The notes under the pieces: model-generated
Told to the model about the DNA's origin: nothing
Database searches by the model: none
The model's input: the letters and a program-made list of their open reading frames with translations, nothing else
Shown here: piece by piece, positions 12,046 to 24,121 of the stretch
Numbering within the stretch: the first letter of the stretch is position 1
Layout: every line of letters starts with the position of its first letter
Made by a program: the position numbers and the translations under genes
DNA from: Tetrastigma voinierianum
Taxonomy: Eukaryota > Streptophyta > Magnoliopsida > Vitales > Vitaceae
Reading direction: 5' to 3'
NCBI GenBank assembly: GCA_016808115.1
Contig: JAEQBH010000132.1
Location: 248,001-312,000, forward strand
DNA length: 64,000 bases

Positions 12046-12640
12046 ATCCAAAATACAATTAATAATGGGTTATGTTATATATATATAATAGAATATTAAC
12101 TGCAGCTTTAGGGGTCAAATCCAATCTGGAGACAGTGAGTGCGATGCCTTTGTCTTAACCAACCCTGATTCCTTTTTTTTCCATGAAAACAAACATTAAA
12201 AATAAAATTTTCAAAAAGGCAGAAAAAGAAAAAGAAAAAAAAGAAGAATGCCATGGAAGCTATAAGCCTATAAGCTCAAAACTGCACCTATAATTATCCT
12301 AACCATTTCTTTGGGAATATGCCACCAAATTCTTGAGAAGGTTTTTTTTTTAACGCGTACACTTTGAAAAAAAATCATTTTTGAAAATTGGTAACTACAA
12401 AGGTATTGATGAATTCATTATTTTTTTTCCTTTACCATTTTAAAAATGGGTTCTTCAAAAGACACATTCCACAACTTTGAATAAGTGGAAACTCCACCCC
12501 CACGTGGAAAAACTTTTAAGTACTAGACTCATAAGAAGCACCTTTGAATAAGTTAAACTCCTATTAAAAAGCATGATACTCATAGCCAACCGAATCCTAC
12601 AAGTCTCAGTATTTAGGAAATTTTGTTGTTTAATATGGTA
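12046..12640. other. Intergenic stretch, no recognised feature
   Basis: AT-rich sequence with a short TA run near 12080 and A-rich runs near 12220. I see no ORF, RNA gene or repeat edge here. Confidence 0.4.
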
Positions 12641-13600
12641 TTTGTTGGAGATATTTGTTGTCTTAGTAAAAAATTAAATCATGTTTCATGGCCTTAGGAA
12701 AAAAACTCCTCACATGTTTTCAGCAGTCAGATTCTCAATTATAACATGTTGGTAGACATGCTGGTAGACCAAGTTGGACCAAGTTGGAAAGCTAGACTTA
12801 CCATATTAATTCTAATCCGATTTTGGTGAGGATGTTATGAAGATCAGTAGTTGTGATTCACAGTGACAAATAAGGAAGATCAGATGATGATATTGGGTGG
12901 ATAAAATCTGAAAAGTTTGAGTGTAATTTGGTGGTTTTCTATGGAAGGCACTATATTCCTCAATGATGAATATGGAAGGAAATTAGCCACCTTGATTGAT
13001 GGGTTTTCTATGGAAGGCAAATATCTAGCTTGATTGAGCTAGAATAGGAAACGTGTGATCCAGAATATCATGGTTTGATTCCTTTGGAGGATGATAAATA
13101 GGGATCACGTCTTTAAGCAAAAACAGAGAAGATGAGCGTGCAAGCTAGAAGAAAGTGTTTTTGGTATCAGCATACCAGTTTTGAGGTATGGCTCAACTCT
13201 CTTAATGCTAGGCAGATTTTTATCTCTTGTTAAATGATGTTGTTGGGCTTGTGGGAGCCTAGGTAGTGATGGGGAATGAGGGGAGGTGATTTTATTTTTC
13301 ACTATGAGAGAATTAGGCGAAGAAGGTGTTGAAGTAAGGGGGAGCCTTGTCTCATATAAAGCCAACTTGTAACCTAATTGATATATGGTGAAATCCTTTG
13401 CATCCAGGCTCAACCCCACAAATGTGGGCTTGGTTGAACTGCATGATCAATCTCTTGTGTCCATGCATATATGTTGATTTGTTTTCGTGCTTTTATTTAT
13501 GTTAGAATTGCACTGTCTCCATAGATGGTTCATGATATGGTGCACCATGTTACATAACTTGGTCCAGAACTTGTTGTACCAACTGGTAAAACATCTTCCA
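12640..13600 (+). mobile_element. LTR-like fragment, Copia type suspected
   Basis: Around 13400-13460 the text 'ccaggctcaaccccacaaatgtgggcttggttgaactgc' then 'tcttgtgtccatgcat' resembles the U5 end of plant Copia LTRs (ACGTGGGC...TTGAACTGC...CTCGTGTCC type). Upstream lies a TATA-like TGATAAATAGGG (13090). The minus-strand open frames here are low-complexity and look incidental. The edges and the partner LTR are not identified. Confidence 0.3.
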
Positions 13601-13751
13601 TAATAATCAATTTTCCTTTCAGTATTAGAGATAGCTTGGTCTGATGGAAGGTCATGAACTCGAGGCACCTCTATGTAGTTTGAGTATTTGTTCCCCATTT
13701 GCATACCGATGCATTGGATTGATTGTCTTTCAAGGTGTGAGTATGGGGTCA

Positions 13752-15178
13752 TGATGAGTATCTTAAATACTCATTTTATCCTCATGTTTTGCTTAGGTTT
13801 CAATAGTTTTATGATATAAATAAGTGTCCTAATGCTATATTTTCTCAATTTTGAGCTGAAACGAGAAAAATTAAAAAAAAATCGGCAAAGTCATCATACA
13901 GTCGTGGAAAACATGTGAAAATTTCGCCTATGTGATGTCCTTCTATGACTTCACTACAGGCAGATTCTGACTCCAATGGCTTTCTCTCAGAGATACCAAG
14001 ATCACATTGATCGGGAGTCCACAATATTATGAAGGAAGAATTTAAGGATGCAAAGAGGGAAATTTTGGGCAAAGCGTGAGGAATCCACGCTTAGCGTTAG
14101 TGCCCTCTCACTTAGGTGCAATGCTTGGCACCGGGTATTTCACGCTTTAGCATGGTTTGGCTTCTTCTCCAAAAGAGCTTCCATTTTGTCATGTCAGAGT
14201 GTTAGCTCCATCACGCCACAAATGATGCCAAGGCTTTCCTTCATTTTCTTTAACGGCTTCCATTTCTTCCGCTGTTTGATTTTACAAAGGAGAAATTAGG
14301 GCATTTAGTGGGGTTCATTTATGGGAAAGAATCAATGATGGAAGCCCTCAGGTTCTCTGAAAATTTCTTCACCTAGAGAAGCAAGGATTCGAAGGAAGCA
14401 AGAAGAAGATGGAAGAGAAAAAGGAAGCTCCTCCACTAGATTTGTTTCTTTTCTTCCCCTTTCCATTTTTCCTTCATTTGATGGTTGTATTTCTTCTCAT
14501 AATTGTGCTTTGTGCTATTTTTGTTAGGTTTAGATGTATCCAAATATAATTAGAATGAATTCCTTAATTTCTAATTAATTGATGTTTTATTTTGGTATTT
14601 ATGTTATACTTCACTTTGATCTAATGTTTGTGGGTATTAGCCAATATTTGCATGATTTGTTGTTTGATTCAAGATCCGAGAGGTGAGAGCAAAATTAGTA
14701 CTCATGGATGATTTACCATCTAATTATCAGTGAAACAGAGTTATAAACGATTAGGTGGAGCTAAAATTCTTCAGTTTAATGCACTTTAGAAATCTAGGTT
14801 GAGAGATAAAAATACTGATCCTAAGGGTAGTGTGTAAATGCTCGAGAGAGATTCACATATACACTAATGAAATTGCTATCTTCATGATGAAATAAATATT
14901 GATTAATAGGGTTTGGAGGTTCATACATACTTGTTTAGGTGAAATCTAGAACCTAAGGCCTTTAGTCTCGCTTAAGTCATCATAAGGTTGATTAGTGTAA
15001 TTGCACTTCTCACAGATTTTCAACCATCCAAATAGAGTCTAGGCTAGATTAGAGTCGGTACTTCATAACCTAATTCCTCGTGGGACGATACTTTATACTT
15101 TCATTATATTACTTGAGGTGACGCATGCACTTATGCAAAAAGGCGTATACATTTTATATAACACAAAATCACCTATCA
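13752..15178 (+). repeat. 5' LTR of the plus-strand Gypsy-type element
   Basis: Starts TGATGAGTATC and ends ACCTATCA, immediately before the primer-binding stretch. It matches 24122-25463 along its length, with many small differences: for example 'ttaatgcactttagaaat' here against 'ttaatgcacctgtaaatt' there. The divergence suggests an old insertion. Confidence 0.7.
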
Positions 15179-17549
15179 AGTTTTTGGCACTTTTTCCAAG
15201 GATTGGTGTTTTTACTAATATTGATACCAAGTATTCCTTCTTTACTTTGGAGAGAAGGTCTTATTGATTCCTTTATATTACTTTGGTTTGTTTTCTTATT
15301 TATTTATAGATTAATTATAATAGACTTTATGGTAATTCATTAATTATAAATGGCCTCCACTCAACAACTAAGATTAAGGCAAATGGCCAATGAACATCAT
15401 CGAAGAGTGAGGAGTCAAGTGTGGCAACCATATGTATCGGGAGTGATGATGTTCAATATATAGCCCTATTTGAACAGTCATAATTTTGATGGGACCATCA
15501 CTCAAACACCCTATGTATCATGTCATACAATCAATTCAAAGTCCAAAAGATCGCTTATAGAAGCCATGATGAATTAATGCTCAAGCTGAATCTCCACTAA
15601 GCGTATGCTGAATTTCGCATCAATGGCTGATATGAATTACTCAAGTTGGTCATCAGAAGGTGCGTAATGAAATGGAATCAACCTCCTATATGCCTGCACA
15701 GAGATTTACTATGAAGGAACCAGCAAGGAGTCTGCTGATTTAAAATATCCGCTTCGGCCTCAAGGAGGAGGTGTACACACCCACAGAGAGCTAAATGTTA
15801 AATAATGGAGTGGATGAATTGGCCTTCACAATGGCTAAATTAGATAATTGTGGGTTGTCATTCAATTATGTTGACTCCTATGGCCAAATTTCTTATGTCA
15901 GAACCAAATGGAGAGGCACCAACCTCTACAGAAGAAACATATACTTGGGGAAACCTAGTGGCCAAAACATGAATTGAGGAAGAGAAATGGCAAAATTGTC
16001 CTTTGGAAGGACAAAGTAATGAGAGCCACATCCATTCTCGAGGATTTGTATAGAATATTTCACAGCCACTGATATTATCACCTCAAGCAAATGATGAGAA
16101 CTTGAGAATCTTCAATGAGGAGAATGATGCATTGGGAATGGAAAAACCTCTAGTTGTGTAGTATAACATTGGTTTCAACCTCAGGAAAATCATGAGGACA
16201 CTAATAAAGAATTTATAAAGACCATTCCAGAGATGGATCCATGGGGTGAGATGGGCATAATTTTGATGACAAAAGAAATCTATAAATCCACGTGATGGAG
16301 CACGTTATCTAGTCTGACATGAAAGAATATCACAGAACAATAAAATAAAAATAATAAGATCGTGAAAGACTATAAGTTTGGTTGTTGATTAAGTACACAA
16401 CACCACCCTTAGCAGAAGGATGAGCTGGAAACTCACCAACCTATTCAGTGAATTGGTAGAGTCTAGCTGGACTCACAAAAAATGATCATTTTAGGAGGCA
16501 ACCTGCTTAGTAATGCTTTTTCTTTTCCTTTTCGTAGTTTTTTTTGTTAATTTTTTCGTTGGATCTTGTTTTTTTTTTTTTAGCTTTAGTTGTTATATTT
16601 TCAGGAAGTTAAAGTCCCTAAAGTTGGGTCTCATAAAGAGATGAGATTGATCACCAGGAGTCCTCTTTCCTCTCAGTTTTCATGCTTATCTGAGGGAATT
16701 TGTTTATTATCCAAACAGAATGTGCTTCCAGGTAGAATCCAGATTTACTTTAGCAAGATTATAAAATGTGGTTTGCTCAGTCTTATATGAGTTGGTTTGA
16801 TTTTTTTAAATAACTATTTGGAGAATGTTTGATTTTGTGTTTGTGTAAGCTTGTTTATTTGGCCAAAACTTGATACCATCACATTTATATAATCTAATAT
16901 TGATGTATCTCATAGAAGAGGAGGCTTACTAGAGCCTTCGCTTTTTCTAGGAACCACTTAAATGAACTTGAAAATACCACACTAGATCTCATTTGGTACA
17001 CCGAGGTTTCAGCCTCTTTCTTCAAACTAAACTTGGTCTTTGAGAGACCTTAACTTCACAAAAATGGGACTCAACAAAGAGGGCTGAATGAGCCTCCATG
17101 CTAGCAGAAAAAAGAATGAGAAAGAGCAAAACGGAAAATTAAGAAAAATAGATAAATAAGTGAGTTGTCTCAATAAGAATCCCAGGCACATCCAGATTCT
17201 TTCAAAGCCTAAATATCTTGGGGTTTCAATTGCTTAGGAGTCGTTTGACTTCACGTCTGCTACATGATGTGAGATGATTCAAATTTCACAAGTAGGTAGA
17301 CGGTTTTCTTGTTTGAGGTTCGGGGTGAAGTCTTACAAACTTAATGCATGGTGCCCTAACTAACTATTGGTGGGGAGTCACAATGGATCCCTCAATATGA
17401 CACTTTTCTAGAGTGCCTTAGAATTGCATCCTACTTTCTAGTTATAGTATTGAATAAAAGGTGTGTTATTAGCCTATTTTTGTTGTTGTATTTCAAATGA
17501 GTGAGTTGAGTTTGGTTGAAAAGTGGCTTAACTGATGAAATAAAAGATG
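15179..17549 (+). other. Interior of the plus-strand element, no intact gene
   Basis: A short frame opens at 15350 (MASTQQLRLRQMANEHHRR...) and stops after about 37 codons. A second of 60 codons lies at 15795-15977. Neither shows a gag zinc knuckle or another domain that I recognise. A gag-like remnant is plausible from position only. The rest (16000-17549) holds T-rich runs and broken frames. Confidence 0.45.
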
Positions 17550-19100
17550 TGTAGAATGTGTACGCCATAAAGGTATGCACAAAGGCTGCCCTATAATATA
17601 GTACCTATGAATCAACACTAACCAGCGTGGAGAAGTGTGAAGGAGTAATGACTTTACGCTTTAAATATTATTTGGATTTAAATCATGAATAGAATTTGGG
17701 TTAAAATAAAAAGAAAAACTAATCCTATATTATTACAAACTCAATTAATTAAGAAAAACTGTGGTTTTGTCTTCACCTACACTTGATGAATTTTAACCTA
17801 AATTTATTATTCATTCAAGATAATAATTGATTTACGCTGACGGTTGATCATGGCCTATGCTGATATTCTCTCTCGAGATATATTTGCTCTATCCGCCATT
17901 AGGTGTATTATCTCGCTCAACCTGGACTAAACGCTTAAATGTTTAAACCCTTAATGCCACACTTGGAACCGGATATCTCTATTCGCCGACTGATCAAAGT
18001 GTTGCTTCATTCATATCCTCGGAGGTCATCATCTCGATCTCGCATTTCAAAGAAAAGCACGCCAATGTTGGCCAAACACTACCATGTAAATAAAATACAT
18101 AGATAGAGCAAGTCGAGATAAAATCAATCCATATAATGAATGAAAACATAATTAACCATTAATCCATTCAAAAGTAGCAAGGCTACAACAAAAACCTAGA
18201 AATAAATCTAGAACATCTCAAGTCAAAGAAAACATCAAAAGAGAGAAACAAAGAAAGAGGATGAGAACAAACGATTTTGAGTGAAAGCGTCATCTCCTTT
18301 TCTTCAATCTCCTTCTTCTTCAAGCTTTTCCCCTTCAAGATGTGTGCCCTAGGGTGTTTCCACCCTAAGAGAGGGCTTCTCCCCTTCAAAAAGCTCCCAA
18401 ATCTATCACCAATCCTCCTCCCTCTTCGATCCCTACGGTTTGAGATTTAAAACCCTCCATTATGGGCTCAAAATGGGCCGTAATCCACCAAACCTTAACG
18501 TCGCTGACGCCGCTTGGCAACGCGACGCCGGGATGCTGCGCTTTCAGCTTAGTAACGTCAGACAATTAACGTCGCGACGTTGCTGCAGCTTTCCTGTTTT
18601 TGCTCCAACTTCGCAAGACCATAACTTTGCTTCATCCGACCTTAATGGTGTTCTGTACTACGGTGCTCTTTTGAAATGAAGAATCCATCCATGTATGTCT
18701 TGATGCAATAGATTCATAATGTCTTGAAAACATCGTAAAATACAGTAGCCTTTTCTGCTGAAGAACCCAATGTTTGTTTTGATTTTTCTTCAAGTTTTGG
18801 AACTTGCATAACTTTGTTCGAACTCCAATTTTTTTGTTCTTGGTATCCCTGGAAGCTTCAAATTAGAATTCATACATACATAAAGCTTGCTTCAATTGGA
18901 GTCATATGGCATCTTGAAACGCTAAAATACAGTAGCCTTCTGTAGTAGTTTTTCCACACAATTTGCACAATTCCATCAAATGGACAGACCTGGATCATGC
19001 ATGAACTTTTAGGAGCATTAGGGCAATTTATTTAACATGCTAAAAAACACTAGAAAACTAACTAAAGCATAGCATAAAAGGAGTATTTAAGATACCATCA
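17550..19100 (-). repeat. 3' LTR of the nested element
   Basis: Direct repeat of 22233-23822 in the same orientation. Both contain the 'gagagggcttctccccttc' segment and a short TCGCGA-bearing stretch (here near 18570, AACGTCGCGACGTTGC). By eye the two copies differ by many one- and two-base indels. Confidence 0.75.
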
Positions 19101-19859
19101 CACCTCAACTTAAATTCTGCTTGTCCCTGCCAAGAGACCAAACTCAAACAAAAAACAAAAATTGAAAATGACAAGGAACTAAAATAATGAGATGTGAGTA
19201 TGATAAATATTGATTCCAAATGGAAGAATCAATATGAACACAATGAAGTAAGATTGAATTTTCAACCAAAATTTAGGATCCTTAAACTTTAAACTTTCTA
19301 AGGTTCATGGCAAAGCAAAGTACGGTAAGCAGAGCAAATCAACCCCAAGTCCAAGAAGTGCGGACCTTTTCCTTAAGGAAACTATGTAGGTGATAGCATG
19401 ATCTTCAGTGTATAGCAAGGTCCTAGCACCCCCAAACTTAAGCTCAACTCACCTATTTGGAAGAAGCTAACTAAGAAAGGATAAGAACGCACCATTTTTA
19501 TTCATATCAAAATACCTAAAAATTTCCTAAATACCTAAAAAGTGAAGGAAAACTAGTGCCAAGAAGTTTTAGATGAGTGTTCCTATAGCGGGGATCTATT
19601 GGTGACTCCCCACCAGTTGGTTAAGGGCACCAGGCATTAAATTCCTTTCAAACTTCACTCCGAACACTCAACCAAACTCAAAGGCCCTATGTTGTGGGAA
19701 TGATCCATTTTCTGTCCCATGTAGCGGGCAGTGAAAGCCACGACTCCCGGCCAGCTGGCTTAGGCATTAGGCTTTGAAAGGCCCTGACTGCGCCTGTGAT
19801 TTCATTGATGATCCACTTATTCAATTACAAGCCTATTTTTTGACTTTTTTCTTTCACTT

Positions 19860-19910
19860 TTCTATTGTTTTTGTTTTTTTTTTTTTTTTTGTTTTTTTTT
19901 TTTAAGTTGG
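19860..19910. repeat. Poly(T) run with G interruptions
   Basis: Long T homopolymers broken by single Gs in the nested element's interior. Such runs are prone to sequencing error. Confidence 0.85.
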
Positions 19911-20895
19911 GGCTTGATGGCAATCCTCTTTTTGTTTAGGTGTCCCATCACTTAGGTGGCTAGAATCCCCCAAGGTTAGTTGAATTCAAGGCAAAGGGTC
20001 CGGGACCAAGGTATACAAGGAAGACCAAAAGTGTGTGTGTGATAGATTCCTTGAGAAATAGCTTCTTATAGCACAATGGAGGATTGCTAAGTCACCCATA
20101 CCAAGCAAGTACACAATTCTGTGACTCATTAAAAACCTAAGGGTCCTATTCCTCTTTACACTTGGCATTTTTGGAAGGTCATGGTTCAAAATGACCTCTC
20201 TACTTAGCCAACAAGGCATCAAACTCACTCATGAGACACAAAAATAAATAAAATAAAGAATGAAAAGCACATTAACAACCAAACAACTAACTAAAATGTA
20301 AGGAGATACAAAAGTTGGATTTTGGAATTTTTTTTCTTAACGATTTCTCAATTCACCCCAAACTTCAGCCTAACATTGTCCTCAATGCGAAACAAAAGCA
20401 AGAATGGATAATGAGTACTCCCTGAGGTTGATCAAGTCTCGAAGCTGCTCCAATGAATATGGCTCGCTGGAGGCAAATAGGTGTTAAAAGAGGGGCGTTA
20501 GGACTGTAAGTCCAAATGAAGGGGATGCTTGAATATGGTTTCTTGGTTCTTTAAGTCGCCTGAATTATCGAACTTCAAGCTTTCAACCTTTTTTAAGGCT
20601 TCCAAAATCATATTTGAATCCCCAAAACCTGTAATTAAAACTAAAACACGTAAAAACAAAATCAAGCACGAAATTTATTAAAAAACTCAAAACTAACTAC
20701 GAAATAAAAAAAAAAAGATAATGATTTTAAGCTCACTGCCCCAAGGAGTCGCTTCCGCTTTTTCGAGTCCACTAGACTCTACCAACTAATGGATGGGCTG
20801 GTGTTTTGCCTCCATCCTTCTCTAAGAGCGATTTAGTTGTGCTCAATCAACTTGAGCACATAGTCTTCCATACAATCTTATTTTTTATTTTTTTT

Positions 20896-21330
20896 CTATT
20901 TTTTTAATTTTTTGTTTACTACGGTTCCTCTCAATTCATTGTTGAAGTGAATACGACTTATCCACCTCGGAATTTGGGATCGCTCTTTCTCATTTTTCAA
21001 TTCTTCATGCATCTCACCCCATAAAGTCATCTCCGGAAAAGTCTCTACAATCTCCTCTTTTACCTTTTCATATGATTTCGGAGAAGTTGACTCTTTTTCC
21101 TCCTTTTCAACTAAGTCTTTCAAAGTTTCTGCATCATCATCCTCCACCTTTTGAAGCTTCTCAAGTTCTTCATTACCTCTTGAAGTGATTTCTTCATTAT
21201 AGCTCCAGTTTTCTTCTTCTGTATTCACCCCAAGAGTAGATGGCGAACTCTCATGTTGTCCTTCAAAGGACATTGTAGCCATATTCTCTTGTTCATTCAT
21301 ATATTTGCCACTTAGCTCTTCTATACTCAT
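20896..21330 (-). CDS. Acidic ORF inside the nested element, function unknown
   Basis: This open frame of 144 codons is rich in Glu and Lys (start MSIEELSGKYMNEQENMATM, then runs such as EKEEKESTSPKSYEKVKEE). It is probably coiled or disordered. I see no zinc knuckle, protease or nuclease motif, membrane segment or signal peptide. It lies in the interior of a non-autonomous Gypsy-type element, between the 5' LTR side (right) and the 3' LTR (left), so it is most likely the remnant of an element-encoded gag-like or accessory protein, not a host gene. The frame upstream (21331-22195 on the minus strand) is broken, so the true start may be further right. Confidence 0.35.
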   Translation of the reverse strand: MSIEELSGKYMNEQENMATMSFEGQHESSPSTLGVNTEEENWSYNEEITSRGNEELEKLQKVEDDDAETLKDLVEKEEKESTSPKSYEKVKEEIVETFPEMTLWGEMHEELKNEKERSQIPRWISRIHFNNELRGTVVNKKLKK

Positions 21331-22232
21331 ACTCTCCTCTTCTTAGGGTTGTTCTTTCTAAATGTAAGCGAGCATCGGCGGCCATTGAGCCATCTCTTCT
21401 TTCAAGCTATCGAATGGTGTATGCCGACTTCAACATACTCTGTCAATTCCATGAATTGAACTTGAGATGTCAAGCACATTCAGCATGAACTCTTTCATTT
21501 CACCACTGCCGCTTCTAACTTTGTTTCATTCTCTCATGGAGGTTGGATTTATCTCATTCTGATTAAACCGAGGCAAACCCAACTGAGAGCAATTCATTTC
21601 ATCCATTGATCTTGAAATTCAGGTCAGGCTATGGTAAATGCAAACAGTTCCTTCTTAATTCATCCATAGCTTCTTCTGTGCTTGATCTTGGACTTGTGGA
21701 GATTGGAAGAGTGTTATAGCTCAGATTCCATGAGGTAAGCCTGGGTGGTGGCTCCATCCAAAATTATGATTGCTCTAGTATGGGGTACCTCCATATTGAG
21801 CATAATCCATCGATGCATATGGCTGCCAACACTTTGACTTACAATTGAGTTGTCACTCTTCTTGATGCTCATCAGCCAATTGCTGCATTCTTAGTTGCTG
21901 CTCAAGGTGTGAGCCAATGCATTGTCAACTCGAAGGATCGGATCCCATTGTACTGAAACTTCAGATTTCTTTGCTCTAAGTAGTATGTTTGGCTTGCTCT
22001 CTAGCCTTGGATCAAAAGGAACTAATTCGCCTTGACCCTATCTTCATATGCATGCAAATTAACCTCCTGAAACCACAAACAAACAGTAGAGACCAAGTAA
22101 CAAGCACGGATGTAAAATGGGTAAAAAAAAATGTATTAAATAAAAATTTGATCCAAAGTAATATCTATGCGTTGTTGTCAATATCAATACAAAATCACCG
22201 CAACGCGCCCAAAAACTTGGAGAGTCGAAGCG

Positions 22233-23822
22233 TGATAGAATGTGGACTTACAAAGATGCAAGTGCACGCTATCGCCTCAAGTAATATAGTATACCTGGGC
22301 ACGGATAATGATCCACTGGGAGAAGTGTGGCCAGAAAGTAATCGACTTTACGCTTTAAATATTATCTGGATCTAAAATCGTAATGAATTCCAATTAATAA
22401 AAAGAAAAACTAATCCTATATTATTTGCTAAATCAATTAATTATGAAAACTAGGGTTTTGCCTTCACCTGCCACACTTGATGAATTTTAACCTAAATTTA
22501 TTGTTCATTCAGTATATTAATTGATTTACGCTGACGGGTTGATCATGCCTACAAGATATTCTCTCTCGAGATATATTTGCCTATCTGGCCAATAGGGTGT
22601 ATTGCATCTCTCCGCCAACCCTGACTCAAACGCCTTAAATGTTTAAATCCCTTAATGCCACACTTGAACCGGCATATTCTATTCACGAGATTAATTAAGT
22701 GTTGCTCTATTCATATCCCTGGAGGTCATCATCTCTCGATCTCAGACTCCCAGCAAAAGCACGCTAATGTTGGCCAAACACTACCATGTAAATAAAATAC
22801 AGAGATAGAGCAAGTCGAGATAAAATCAATCCATATAATGAATGAAAACGTAATTAACCATTAATCCATTCAAAAGTAGCAAGGCTACAACAAAAACCTA
22901 GAAATAAATCTAGAACATCTCTAAGTCAAAGAAAAACATCAAAAAAGAGAGAAACAAAGAAAGAGGATGAGAATAAACGATTTTGAGTGAAAGCGTCATC
23001 TCCTTTTCTTCAATCTCCTTCTTCAAGCTTTTCCCCTTCAAGATGTGTGCCCTAGGGTGTTTCCACCCTAAGAGAGGGCTTCTCCCCTTCAAAAGCTCCC
23101 AAATCTACACTCAACTCTCCTCCCTTCGATCCCTACGGTTTGAGATTTAAAACTTCCATTATGGGCCTGGGAAAATGGGCTAAAAATCCACTCCAAAATG
23201 ACTTAACGCCGCGACGCCGCTTGGGCAACGTCGCCGCTGGGATGCTGCGTTTCTGGGCAGTTTTCGTAATGTCGCGACGTTCTAAAGTCGCGACGTTGCT
23301 GTGCAGCTCGTTGGCCTCCAACTCGTAGCACCATAACTTGCCATCCAACTCCGATTCCGGGGTGGTTCTTGGTACCGCTGGAAAGCTCTGAAATGGAATC
23401 AACTACGATGGTTTGATGCAATAGGATCTTATATGATGTCTGAAAATTATCAAAAATACAGTAGCCTCCTCGCTGTGTGGTGCAATGTTTGTTGATTTTC
23501 TTCAAGTTTTGGAACTTGCATAACTTCTTTGTTCGAACTCCAATTTTTTTGTTCTTGGTATCCCTGGAAATCTCTTGAAATTTAGAATTCATAAATATAA
23601 AGCTTTCTTCAATTGGAGCTCATATGGTATCTGAAAACGTCAAAATACAGTAGCTGCTTCCGTAGTAGTTTTTCCACCAATTTTGCACAATTCCATCAAA
23701 TGGATGACCTGACTCATAAGCATGAACTTTTGTGAGCATTAGGGCAAATTTATTTACTGATAAAAACACTAGAAAAACTAACTAAAGCATAGGGATAAAA
23801 TGAGTATTTAAGATACTCATCA
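22233..23822 (-). repeat. 5' LTR of the nested element
   Basis: On the minus strand it starts TGATGAGTATC at 23822 and ends CTATCA at 22233, next to the primer-binding stretch. A TCGCGA-bearing segment lies at about 23270-23300 (AATGTCGCGACGTTC and AAGTCGCGACGTTGC). It is slightly longer than the 3' LTR. Confidence 0.75.
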
Positions 23823-24121
23823 GAACCTCCGTCTACATTTCAGATATAACATACCATTTTCATAGAGTTCCTTTTGGTGGGAGTCATTGAGAAATTGGGG
23901 GGAAAGCTTGCCTTGATCACCATGCCCATATATACCATATCTTCAAAGATTTTAAATGTGTTGGGATCCCATGTAAACTATATTGTTTCCATAGAACTTT
24001 GTCATGGTATTCTCCTAACTTTTTGCTAGCACCATTCTCTACTCATATATGTTTTAGTGTGTTGTATATATGTGTGTTTTTCCTTTGCTTGAGGACAAGC
24101 AAAGATTTAAGTTTAGGGGTT
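23823..24121 (+). other. 3' interior end of the plus-strand element with polypurine tract
   Basis: The remaining interior after the nested insertion. It ends with GCTTGAGGACAAGCAAAG (about 24084-24101) and 'atttaagtttaggggtt', immediately before the right LTR. The motif is typical of Tat/Athila-type Gypsy elements. Confidence 0.65.

Larger units (their letters stand above)
17550..23822 (-). mobile_element. Nested minus-strand Gypsy-type non-autonomous element
   Basis: Its LTRs lie at 22233-23822 (5') and 17550-19100 (3'). The right edge reads as the reverse complement of TGATGAGTATCTTAAATACT. Next to the 5' LTR, at 22199-22216 on the minus strand, is GTTTTTGGGCGCGTTGCGG, a good match to the Tat/Athila primer-binding stretch. 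Next to the 3' LTR (19101-19130) is the GACAAGCAGAATTTAAGTTG polypurine-type motif. The 3.1-kb interior has one acidic ORF and no pol domains. It sits inside the plus-strand element in the opposite orientation. The LTR starts of the two elements are nearly identical, so they belong to related families. Confidence 0.75.

Noticed and set aside
13105..13419. 104-codon minus-strand ORF
   Set aside because: It lies in LTR-like sequence, has no domain, and its frame is not supported by any promoter or neighbouring exon.
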